From: Marasmius tenuissimus
Taxonomy: Eukaryota > Basidiomycota > Agaricomycetes > Agaricales > Marasmiaceae
Direction of reading: 5' to 3'
Assembly (NCBI GenBank): GCA_029532415.1
Contig: JAQOTA010000058.1
Coordinates: 1,178,001 to 1,242,000, forward strand
DNA: 64,000 nt
The position numbers and the translations under genes are program-made. This document shows, piece after piece, positions 40,227 to 49,749 of the stretch. The number at the start of each line of letters is the position of its first letter. The stretch's first letter is position 1. Below the pieces are notes generated by a model that saw only the letters and a list, made by a program, of their open reading frames with translations, did not search any database and was not told where the DNA came from.

Positions 40227-41640
40227 TATCGAGGGTCGAGGGAATATTAAGAACTGAGTTGATCGGGGGAATTAGAGTAAGATTATTCGGGATTGAAGGA
40301 TGACGATGACGGATGAGTGGTGAGCTTATTGATGGTGAATTACAATGAAGTCAGAGCGAAGCGTGGAGCCCCAAGCCTGCTACAAGCTTGAGCCCAGAAC
40401 CTAGGAGCCTCGGTAATGATAATGAAGGGAAGGAGTAGCTTTGCTGGCGGTTCAGTAGAAGCCGCAGCTGCTGGACCAGAAGGAGCAGAGACAGACGACA
40501 AAGAAAGTCGGTGACATGGGTGATTGGGACAAGTCGTAAATTTTCCAAGCAGGGCCTTTCTAGGTTGTGGATCCACTCGGAGGTCGGACGAACAATGTGG
40601 CGGCCCGGCGTCTAAAAAAATTTAATGCCCGTTATCGCCACGTGCTAAACATTAAAACGACCGAAGTTCCTCCATCGCGTCTCATCCGAACGCCTCCCAA
40701 TTGCTGCTCCATATTCGAGCCTAACCGCTGCTCTACGAGTGCTTGAAGCTGTAGACGTCTGTATACCGGTAAGGAGCCACAAAAATAGTTTGGATTTTCT
40801 GAGTAAATACCTTCCATAATGCTCCACGGAATCGCGATAAGCCAGGATAAGCCCTTAGAACCTCCCTGGATATGTACGTTCTTTGTGGTACGTACAGTAG
40901 CGGCGGTTTTTGCGTCATGATCCTTTCTTCCTATCCTACATATGGAAACGACGCGCTAAGGTGCAAGGCTCTGCAGGGGCCATAGGTTTTATCCAGACCG
41001 TGGCCGCGAGTCTTGCTTGCTCTTGGGTATGTTATAACCTCACTTATGGAGCTTGGCGGCGACCTTCATTGTTTCTAAGCGGTCGTGGTGGAGTTCCTCA
41101 TCATGTAAATGCGTGCTGTTATGCCTTTCAACCGTTTAACGGTTCTCTCGGTGGCCGCTAAACGAACGTGCTATCAAATTTATGCAACGAGAATAATGGT
41201 AGAACGTTTCAACATACGAGAGGTTTACCCTGCGAGTCAGAAGGGAATTCTGACAGTCTTTAGCCTTTTCCAATTGCCAAGTTGAAGTTGTTCCTGAGAG
41301 CCAAGAAGTTGATAACAACCACGACCTGCATGTTGAAGAGAAAGAAAACGCAGATTCACCGCTTTCCCACGCATCAACCTCAAGACAGAACGATCGTCAC
41401 TCGCGCAAAACGGAAACAACAGGACATGTCCGAAAACTCTTCGTGTCCGATTCGTAGCTCTTCGTGGCTCACATCCAACGTTCACAAGCAAAATTATAGT
41501 CAGGCCCGGGCCCGGAAATTCCGGATCATACCCTATCTCGGAATCTACAAGTATCAGTGACCAAATATCCGACACAAAATCGGCACCCTTGATCGAAAAG
41601 AGCTGATAGAATCCCCAAAATCTCAATCCTACGAGTTTTA
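40227..41640. other. Intergenic, upstream of the ISG12-like array
   Basis: No gene is recognised. Small frames at 40340-40576 and 41237-41722 show no family features. It holds the promoter of the Prm10-like gene on its left side. Confidence 0.4.
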
Positions 41641-41959
41641 GAGCTTCAACGGGAGGTCTGTGACTCGAACCGGTGGAAATCATACGGGTCGGGTTACAAT
41701 GAACGCCTACAACTCTTTCCATCTGCCATCACCATGATGGCGGGGCCCGGGACCAGTTATTCAGCCTCTTGCTGTGTTCTATCGCACCTGAAAGCCTTCC
41801 TCTCATGCACTTCGGCGCCTTTCAAGCGCTAGTCGTTCCATTAAACTCTATTACCACGCGTTAGCCGCGTCCATCGACAAACCTGCCCAATACCTACAAA
41901 AGGAGGATTCAACCTCTTCTCCTTGTTTCTGTACAACCACCATCACGTCTGGAATTATC

Positions 41960-43265
41960 ATGAATCTTACTTCCGAGGAAAGGCTCACCGAAGTGCTGCG
42001 ACAGTGGTCTTCTGATCCCATTCTAGTGGAGCTTTACAGTGGAAACCTACAGGAAGACGCACAACACTGGCTAGGACATATCGACTGTCAGTGCGATCGC
42101 TATGGGATACCTCCCCACCAGAGGATTCAAGTGGCCCTGTATTTCATGAGGGGGGACGTACACGACGTGTTCAGTGAGGCTGTCCGTGCGTTGGAGGAAG
42201 GAGAAGCGATGAGTTGGGATGACTTTGGGCAGACGTTGCTCGAAATGGAAGGTGTGTGTGTCCCTGTCGCTATCACGGTACTTCACACTGAATCTCCTCT
42301 GATTCAGCGAATAGTAGAGCTCAATCATCGGGCTCGCAAGACCCGACACCGAACAATAGTGAGAGCGACAGCGAGGGACAAGCCAGAGCCATCCCTCAGA
42401 CGACTGAAGGAGAACCTCGAACTGGGAGATCTTCTGCTTTGTCTCCCGGTGCTGGCGATGCAATCTACAATGCTGTGCGCCTTACTTTGCCTGGCTTAGC
42501 TGCGGGTGAGCTTCCTTGCTTCTCAACCCCGTTCATGTATCCTAAAGGAATGTCCCAGGTTCTCTAGCAGCCGGCATGCAATCCGCTGTATATGGCGGCG
42601 CACCTAGTGGTCTGTGCTTAAAATGCCTATCGATTGGTATGATCGCAGCGAACGTACCTCTCATTGGGTTTGCATTGAGAGCCGGTGGATGTAATTGCAA
42701 TAGTGGAGCTCAGGGGAACGGTGATGGGAAGGCTCGTTCCCGGAAAATTGCATTGGTAGCCAGTGCGGCTGCTGCTGTTATTGGGTATGTTGTGGGTAAG
42801 CGCATTCGGAATCGAGATCAGAGTGCCGCATCTCTTGGTCCAACGAGTACAACTCCATTATCGGGTTCTCCAAGCCCAACGACGAGCGGGGGCGGAAACA
42901 CGCTCATTGGCGGTGCACTGATAGCCGGGGGATCTTCTGTTCTGCTTCCTAGTGCTGGGGTTGCCACCTTGAACGCTGTGGGCTTCACTTCGTCGGGCGT
43001 AGCTGCGGGTAAGCTTCCTTACTCTTCGAGCCGATCCAAGTAAGCTAAAGATTAGCCCTCCACGTCCCCAGGTTCTCTAGCAGCCAGCATACAATCCGTT
43101 GTATATGGCAGCGCAACTAGTGGTCTGTTCTCATTCTGCCAGTCGGTTGGAGCAACCGCGGTGGTAGCATCTCCTGCTGGGATGGCATTGGGAGCCGGTG
43201 CGATGGTCGTTGGTGCTGGGTGTCTTGGTTATCGATGGATCAGGAATGGCAATGGCAATAGCTGA
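41960..43265 (+). CDS. ISG12/IFI6-27-like protein, array copy 1 (mosaic, 1.5 domains)
   Basis: Four exons (41960-42251, 42308-42505, 42559-43008, 43072-43265), 377 residues. Residues 1-97 form the array's N-terminal domain (VLRQWSSDPILVELYSG, EDAQHWLGHIDCQCDRYG, FMRGDVHDVFSEAVRAL, MSWDDFGQTLLEMEG). After a polar linker there is a second-half ISG12 segment (GLAAGSLAAGMQSAVYGG), then a hydrophobic stretch IALVASAAAAVIGYVVG, a Ser/Thr linker, and a complete ISG12-like unit: GGALIAGGSSVLLPSAGVA, TLNAVGFTSSGVAAGSLAAS, then ASPAGMALGAGAMVVGAG. Compared with copies 2 and 3 it has an extra half domain, as expected from unequal crossing-over. The upstream ATG used by copy 3 reads ACG here, so translation should start at the next methionine (MNLTSEE). 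Animal relatives are interferon-induced mitochondrial or ER membrane proteins; the fungal role is unknown. Confidence 0.85.
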
Positions 43266-43778
43266 TCTAGATTCAGTGAGTGGGGACATCCCCTCTTCGC
43301 TATTCTATACCGAATAAGACTTGAAGGAATGGAGGCAATGTAAACCGCTGAACGAATGAACCTTTCTCTCTCTCGTTGCCAATGGCCTGGTTGAACCCTG
43401 CCGTTTTTCTACTAGTTTCAATTTCACGAGTCTCAGAGCCTTGACGCGAGGACTGTCACTCGAACGGGCAGTGGTGGAAGTCACACGGGTCGAATGACGA
43501 TGAGCGCTCACAACTTATTCTACTTCTACCTACTACTGCCATGCATGATGCGGGGCCTAGGAGCAGTAAATCAGCCTTCAGTTGTGTTCTATCGCACCTG
43601 AAAGCTCGAGCCTCTCTTTTCTTCTCTCATACTCATGAGTACTACGGCGCCTTTCGGGCGTTAGTCGTTTCATTGAACTCTATCACCACGCGTCAGCCGC
43701 GTTTATCGACCGAGCGATCCAACATACCTACAAAAAGAGAATTCAACCACTTCTTCCTGCTTCTACACAACCACCGTC

Positions 43779-44591
43779 ATGTCCATGAATTCAGCTCCCG
43801 AAGGATCCCTTGCCGACAAACTGGAGCGGTGGTCTTCACATCCCATTCTAGTCAAGCTTTACAGCGGGGACTCAGTCCAGGAAGACGCACAACACTGGCT
43901 GAGACATATCGACCGTCAATGCGATCGCTTCGGGATCCCGTCTGAACAGAGGATTCAGGCAGCCTTGCATTTTATGAGAGAAAATGTACATGACATCTTC
44001 AGTGAAGCTGTCCGTACGCTGGGGGAAGATGGGGAAGAGCTGAGTTGGGATGACTTCAAGCAGACGTTACTTGAGTTGGAAGGTGCGTGTTCCTATCGTT
44101 ATCACGTTGACTTGCGCTGAATCTATTCCAATCTAGCGAATACTAAAGCTCAACTGTCGGGCTCGCAAGATCCAGTACAGAGCGAGAGCGAGAGCGAGGG
44201 CAGAAACAAACTCATTGCACGCCTGGCTAGTGGAGGACTCATAGCTGGGGGATCTTCCGTTCTGCTTCCTACTGCTGGAATCGCAACCTTGAACGCTGTA
44301 GGCTTCACTTCGTCGGGCGTAGCTGCGGGTAAGCTTCTTTCCTCCTCGAGCCGATCCAAGTAAGCTGAAGATCGGCCCTTAACGTCCCCAGGTTCTCTAG
44401 CAGCCGGCATACAATCCGCCGTCTACGGTGGTGCGACCGGTGGTCTGTTCTCGATCTGCCAGTCGATCGGGGCAACCGCGGTGATAGCATCTCCCGCTGG
44501 GATAGTATTGGGAGCCGGTGCGGTGGCTGCTGGTGCTGGGTATTTTGCTTGGAATCGATGGAATGGGACTGGCAATAATCGATCTACATGA
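43779..44591 (+). CDS. ISG12/IFI6-27-like protein, array copy 2
   Basis: Three exons (43779-44082, 44137-44328, 44392-44591), 231 residues, all phases checked. N-terminal domain: LERWSSHPILVKLYSGD, EDAQHWLRHIDRQCDRFG, RIQAALHFMRENVHDIFSEA, ELSWDDFKQTLLELEG. Linker ESESESEGRN. C-terminal ISG12-like unit: SGGLIAGGSSVLLPTAGIA, TLNAVGFTSSGVAAGSLAAG, IQSAVYGGATGGLFSICQ, ASPAGIVLGAGAVAAGAGYF, and a short polar end. The glycine/alanine-rich double hydrophobic repeat with central GFTSxGVAAGSLAA is the hallmark of the IFI6/IFI27 family. Exon borders separate the N-domain and the two halves of the ISG12 unit cleanly. No signal peptide is seen. Confidence 0.88.
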
Positions 44592-45350
44592 AGCCAATGA
44601 GTTGGAACATCCCCTCTTCGCTCCCTGAAGGTGAACTGATCTTCGCTATTCTACTAAGTAGGACTCGAAGGAATGAATGCAATGCTACGAATGTAAATCG
44701 TTGAACGAATAAACCTTTTGTTCTCTCTCGTTGCCAATGGTCTGTCTGGTTGGACTCTGTCGTTTCTCTCTTCTTCCGAGCTCGTTTCTCTGTTCCTTAC
44801 TCCTCAATCTATTGTACCTTGCCCACACTCAGACTATGATGCATAAGTCAAAAGGTCGTAAGCAGAATTCCCATAGTCTCAACTTCACGAGGCTTACTGC
44901 CTCCCCAGACCGATACTTACGACTCACCAGTGCGAAGCCCGGTCAAACGGCGCACGCCCATTGAGATATATCAGGTCAGTGACCTGCCAGTCTCTATGCT
45001 CTCTGTGCTGTCATATACCACTTCAAATCGTTGTGTATAATCCAGTTGGACGAGGGGAGTCGAGCTGGTGGAAATTCGTTCGGCCCGCAATCCGGACGCC
45101 GGGCGCTTACAACTTCCTTCGCCTGCTACCACCATGGTGGGCCCCGGGACCAGAGCGTCCAGCTGTCTTTCCAAGTTTATACTTTCTATTATACTCACGA
45201 ACATTTCAGTGCCTTTCCAGCGGGAGTCATTCCACCAAACTTTATCACTACACGCGTCATCGCGGTCATTGGCCGACCGGTACAGCATACTCTCACAAAT
45301 GTAGGAGTCAAGTCTCAACCACTCCTCCTTGTTCCCGCACAACCACCACC

Positions 45351-46202
45351 ATGTCCACAATCATCATGAATCTTACTTCTGAGGAAACACTCGCCGACGC
45401 ACTGAAACAGTGGTCTTCTCATCCCGTTCTAGTGAAGCTTTACAGGGGGAACCTTGGACAGGAAGACGCACAATACTGGCTGAGACATATCGACCGTCAG
45501 TGTGATCGGTATGGGATCTCTTCCGAACAGAGGATTCAAGCAGCCTTGCATTTTATGAGAGGGAGCGTACACGACGTCTTCAGTGATGCTGTCCGTACCT
45601 TGGAGGAAGAAGGGGAAGAGCTGAGTTGGGATGACTTCAAACAGACGTTGCTTGAGTTGGAAGGTGCGCGTTCCTACAGCTATACCACCGTCTGCCGCTG
45701 AAGATCTTATCAACCTAGCAACCAGTAAAGCTCAACTAGCCGGCTCGCAAGACACAACGCTGAATAAGAGTGAGAGCGAGAGCAAGAGTAAAAACAGACT
45801 CATCGCCCGGATGACTGGTGGAGGACTTATAGCCGGTGGATCTTCCGTTCTGCTTCCCACTGCTGGACTTGCGACCTTGAATGCTGTAGGCTTTACTTCG
45901 TCGGGCGTGGCTGCGGGTAAGCTCCCTTGCATCTCGACTCTGCCATGTAAGATCTCAAAGATCGGCCCTCAACGTTCCCAGGTTCTCTAGCGGCTGGCCT
46001 ACAATCCGCCGTCTATGGTGGCGCAACTGGTGGTCTGTTCTCAATTTGCCAGTCGATTGGAGCGACCGCGGTGGTAGCACCTCCCGTTGTGATTGCATTG
46101 GGAGCCGGTGCGGTGGCTGCGGGTGTTGGATGTGTCGTGGCTAATCGCGTTCGGAGTCGAGATCAGAGTGAAATTAACGCGAAGGACGATGACAAGAAAT
46201 AA
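45351..46202 (+). CDS. ISG12/IFI6-27-like protein, array copy 3
   Basis: Three exons (45351-45663, 45719-45916, 45982-46202), 243 residues. Starts MSTIIMNLTSEETLADALKQ. N-terminal domain: WSSHPVLVKLYRGN, EDAQYWLRHIDRQCDRYG, RIQAALHFMRGSVHDVFSDA, EELSWDDFKQTLLELEG. The linker is rich in Ser/Glu/Lys. ISG12-like unit: TGGGLIAGGSSVLLPTAGLA, TLNAVGFTSSGVAAGSLAAG, LQSAVYGGATGGLFSICQ, IALGAGAVAAGVGCVV. The tail is charged (NRVRSRDQSEINAKDDDKK), unlike copy 2, and resembles the internal RIRNRDQS piece of copy 1, which suggests recombination between copies. Introns match those of copy 2. Confidence 0.88.
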
Positions 46203-46570
46203 TCTATACATATTCCGTGAGCTTGGACGTACCCTCTTCGCTCCCCGAACACGAACTGATGTCGGCTATTCTAGGGCTCGAAAGAGTGAATGTAATGTAT
46301 TGAACGAATGAACGAGTCTTCTTTCACTTCAATCACCTGGTCAAAATCATGCTGTCTACTTCCGAGCTCGTACTTGCTATTCCTTCGTGATCCCCGAGTC
46401 TCGGTTCCCAACACAAATATCAGCAGGTGCTGCCCATTACTCCTCAATCCACTTTCCCTCGCCACACTTGAGCTATAATCCCTCAGTGCTCAGCAATATC
46501 ATCTCACACGCTCTTCCTTTATATTCTCTCCCTCCTTTCAGTTCGTTGTCCCCTTTCCAAACCATCGGAG

Positions 46571-46781
46571 ATGACATCTCCTCGACGGATACGCAGAATT
46601 CTCAACTTCAAATCTTCTGAAATCCTTCTCGCGGTCTTCAGCATCGGCGGGATTCTGGTGTTTCCAGCGATCGGTGTTGCGATGGTCAACGCCTTTGGTT
46701 TCGGTGCTGTCGCAGGTGAGGGCTCCTATGTGTACTCTGTGTCTTTCCCTCACTGACTACCACGCAGTGGCTCTGATATAA
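46571..46781 (+). CDS. Truncated ISG12-like gene, array copy 4
   Basis: Short two-exon frame (46571-46715, 46768-46781), 52 residues: MTSPRRIRRILNFKSS then EILLAVFSIGGILVFPAIGV, AMVNAFGFGAVAVALI. It keeps only the first half of the ISG12-like hydrophobic unit (compare LPTAGIATLNAVGFTSSGVA) and lacks the N-terminal domain. It could be a dying gene or a minimal membrane peptide. The intron sits at the same position (after GAVA / GVAA) as in the complete copies, which supports common origin. Confidence 0.5.
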
Positions 46782-47332
46782 CCACTCATCAAAAACAAGC
46801 AGAACCATCGTTTTGACCAGCGTGATAGCTCGAACCTCACGGATCGGCACGGCTCGTGATTCTCGGGAATTGGAGCTGCTTTTGGAGTGATTTTCTTGGT
46901 CTCTGATGGTTGGTTAGTGTACGTGTGGGGTGGTATGGGTGTGGAGGTGAGTTACGTCTGTCACTCCGCGGGCGGGTGGACTCATCCAAATTCGTGCCAG
47001 TGGTCCCGTGAGCTGGGGGCGCAAAGAAAAGGCAACGACAAGAGGCATGAAACGTGAAAGTGGGAAAGTGAACAGAAGCCTGCCCAATGAAATTGTGAAT
47101 CATTTGAAGCCACGGCGGACATCGAGTACCGTCTTCTCGCTGAACACGAGACTCAGTGGGTAGTCCGACTGATTGTTCGGATTCCGCTCATGAGACGCGT
47201 CTTAATTTGGAGTTGCTGGGGGTTCGGAGCATGCTCAAGCATGTCGCATGGAATTCAGACGCGAGTATGTACATCTTCGAAGATGGGTTGTCACGCGGTT
47301 TCTCAGGCTCCTAGTCTTGTCCTATAAAAAGG
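46782..47332. other. Intergenic between array and CFEM gene
   Basis: No gene recognised. It includes the promoter of the CFEM gene at its right end. Confidence 0.4.
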
Positions 47333-47340
47333 TTGATGTC
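47333..47340 (+). promoter_or_regulatory. TATA box of CFEM gene
   Basis: TATAAAAA lies 84 bp upstream of the start codon, followed by a CT-rich leader. Confidence 0.6.
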
Positions 47341-47416
47341 ATCTGCTCGTTTCCCCGCTCCTTGTAGTTAGCTTCCTATAACGCAGCCTTTGTTCCCTCC
47401 TTCGACTCGTTCCACC

Positions 47417-48202
47417 ATGCAACTCCACTTTCGCGCTGTAGCTTTTCTCGTCGCTTCCTTTACTGGGTTGGCTCATGCACAAACTGCCAGCCTTCCAACC
47501 ACGACAGCAGGCAGTACCCCATGTATCACGCAATGCACTGAGCAAGCTCTTCCTGCGGGCGGCTGTGCCAATTCGTACGTCATTCCCACAAGAGCTCCCC
47601 TCATTGAAGCTGACGAACGACGCTCTTGGAAACTATATAGCGTCGATTTCACGTGCATCTGCACATCTGGTCCATTCCAAGCAGCCGCTCGTAGCTGTTT
47701 GGAATCGAATTGCACGGACGATGAGAGAGCAATAGCTATGGGTTTCCTGGCGCAGCAGTGCGGGGCTGGTGAGTGGCTAATCACATGTTGCAAATGAAAC
47801 CCGTGCCTAATTGAGAAACGCGAACGCGACTGTTACTTAGCTGGTTTAACCGTTACGTCTGGTAGTGCCGGCCCAACAAGTGTTAGTGGCGTCTTGACCA
47901 ATCCCTCTGGGTCTGCTCCTTCATCACCCTCGTCACCTTCATCATCGGGCGTCTTAACTAACCCTTCTGGAACTGGGTCCTCAAGTGTGACAATCTCGAC
48001 GGGTCCTGGGCTGCCTTCGACAGGTGGTTTACCGACTACTAGTCCTTCGGGTAATCCTGCGACTTCTGGCTCCGGGGGACAACAAAGCCAGACGCAGAAC
48101 GCGGCCCTTCCAAAAGGAGGCCAGCTGTTCTATATTCATGACATCGTGGCCGTTCTTGTGGTATGGGCGGGTATTGTGGTCGGTGGGGCGATGGTGTTGT
48201 AG
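47417..48202 (+). CDS. CFEM-domain GPI-anchored secreted protein
   Basis: Secreted cysteine-rich surface protein, 215 residues from three exons (47417-47574, 47641-47768, 47841-48202). Signal peptide MQLHFRAVAFLVASFTGLAHA. CFEM domain with eight cysteines in the right order: TPCITQC, AGGC, FTCIC, SCLESNC, AQQC. The aspartate in SVDFTC matches the haem-binding position of yeast CFEM haemophores, where iron acquisition is one known role; plant-pathogen CFEM proteins have others. Then comes a Ser/Pro/Thr/Gly stalk with a duplicated block (SGVLTNPSG twice) and a hydrophobic C-terminus (DIVAVLVVWAGIVVGGAMVL) of GPI-anchor type. The 66-nt intron keeps frame, so an unspliced reading would insert 22 residues inside the cysteine domain and break it. 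Confidence 0.93.
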
Positions 48203-48647
48203 GCTTCTCCCTCGATTTGGACTTGCGGGTCGATGAACATGATTGAACCCATTTCCGAGTAATGTTTTCTTGATTGTTAGTTGCATTCATCCGTTACTGA
48301 GAGGTAGCGTCACGAGGCCCTGTGATGAGCTGCACAAATTTACGAAGGATGTACTTGCCTATGTACTTTTAATGTACTACCCCCGAATATTTATCCACCC
48401 CGCCAGAAAATGCAGTGATTCTTGACGCTTGGGCCCTCATATACTATGCGGCATTAGTGCCCCATCTCGTTGTACTTATTGTATTTGGCTTCGGTAGGAT
48501 ATAGAATGGTTTTCTGGATGTCGTATCCATAGAACCATGACACAAGCGATTTTGCCCTTCACCCTGGCCATACCGACGTACTACGATCTCGGTTGAACTT
48601 GCCATCTTCACACCTTTCCCCCCTCCTTTGCCGCCCGCCAAGCTTCA
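48203..48647. other. Intergenic, convergent 3' flanks
   Basis: No gene recognised between the convergent CFEM and GFA-type genes. Confidence 0.4.
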
Positions 48648-49271
48648 CTAGTCACCCATACCCTCGAACTGTTTGGTTCCCTCAATGCCAGGCAGCCAGG
48701 ACACTCTGTCTTTGGTGAACTGTTCAACTTGTGGTCGTAACTTGGTTTCGTGCAGAATAAAATCATCCACCGTCCCTATACGCAGGATACTCCGCCCGGG
48801 GAACGCAGATCCCACTCTGTACATGAGAGTACCGCAATTGGAACAGAAATGGTTCGTCATTTTGTTGCCTGAGGCTATGGAGTGCGACTGGCTGAACGTC
48901 TTGAGAGTCTCGCGTCCTCTAAGGTGCTTCAGGTGGGTGTCTGCGACGGTGAAGTTCGATGCGAACATGGATGCAGTGATCTTGCGGCAATCAGTACAGT
49001 TGCAGACGAAGGTGCTGATTAGACCCGGCGCTTCTGTTGGCTGTGGGCAGGGTCAGTCAAACTGGTCGGATACAGACAAGAGCTTGAAGCCAATATGGGG
49101 ATCTGAGGGCGAACTAGGATTAGGAGAGGGATTCTCGCTTACGAATGATAGCTGCACGGAGCCGCAGAAACACGTAGCCGTTGCCTCGCCTTCTTTCGAC
49201 CAGCCATCGTTGGCCAGACCGGCTAAGGGGATATAAGGTTTGGATTTATCGGCGGTGGCGACGCTTGTCAT
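48648..49271 (-). CDS. GFA/CENP-V-type zinc-binding protein
   Basis: Small cytosolic protein of the GFA family (glutathione-dependent formaldehyde-activating enzyme fold; many fungal members have unknown substrates). Two exons; start ATG 49271 (MTSVATADKSKPYIPLAG). Zinc ligands are all present: CFCGSV near the start, CNCTDCRK after the intron and HFCSNCGTLMYR, plus the typical RGRETLKTFSQS stretch between them. The end is WLPGIEGTKQFEGMGD. An intron of about 100 nt joins QLSF to PTEAPGLISTFVC. An upstream in-frame ATG (MVEHSS at 49403) would add a Ser-rich leader unlike the family. A function in formaldehyde metabolism is not implied by the fold alone. Confidence 0.88.
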
Positions 49272-49749
49272 TCTTGTCAGAATAGTGTTTTGGGTCTGGG
49301 GTACCAATGTGCTGACTTCAGGAAGACACCCTTTTGTACGTCTCTCTCTCCTGTTTGAAGATGACGAATTGACCGACTCGGAGTCGGACGAATGCTCCAC
49401 CAAACCAAAATAAATTGACTGGCTGTCTTAGAAATCTACCCGCTGGTTCTTCGTATATTCCCAGCGCCTCCGGCGTTCCCGATCCAACTACATTGACCTC
49501 GATTGATACGGCAAGCTCTGGCCTTCCGTTTGTTTCATGTCTGTCCATGGATTTTCGCCTTGGACCGGGTCACGACAAGCCAAACGTCCTTTTGCATACC
49601 TTTTTTTTGTCAGCAACGATCGATCACTGACTGCAGGTACCTCCCAGGCTAGTGATAAACTTCTGCAAAATGACGTCGGAATTTGTATGTCAAACAGTTC
49701 GAGAATATACTGAAGATGTCCGAATGGGACCGTGTATCTATGTCACTGG
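49272..49749. other. Intergenic between GFA gene and SAC phosphatase
   Basis: No gene recognised. It contains the promoter of the GFA-type gene and the 3' flank of the phosphatase gene. Confidence 0.4.

Larger units (their letters stand above)
41641..46400 (+). repeat. Tandem segmental duplication, three units of 1.6-1.8 kb
   Basis: Three direct repeat units begin near 41641, 43435 and 45057. Each holds a 5' flank, a gene and a 3' flank. Shared upstream blocks include tgtgttctatcgcacctgaaag (41772 and 43582), a cggcgcctttc.. block and cacgcg(t)cagccgcg just before the leader. Shared downstream blocks include catcccctcttcgct and a tgaacgaat(g/a)aac signal. Similarity is highest between units 1 and 2 in the promoter and between units 2 and 3 in the coding part. 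Confidence 0.85.

Noticed and set aside
41640..41700. tRNA B-box-like GACTCGAACC on the minus-strand reading
   Set aside because: No cloverleaf could be formed, and the motif is degraded in the other two duplicated units.
41960..46202. Array genes as retrotransposon remnants
   Set aside because: No protease, reverse transcriptase, integrase or LTRs are seen; introns and C-terminal ISG12-like exons indicate host genes.
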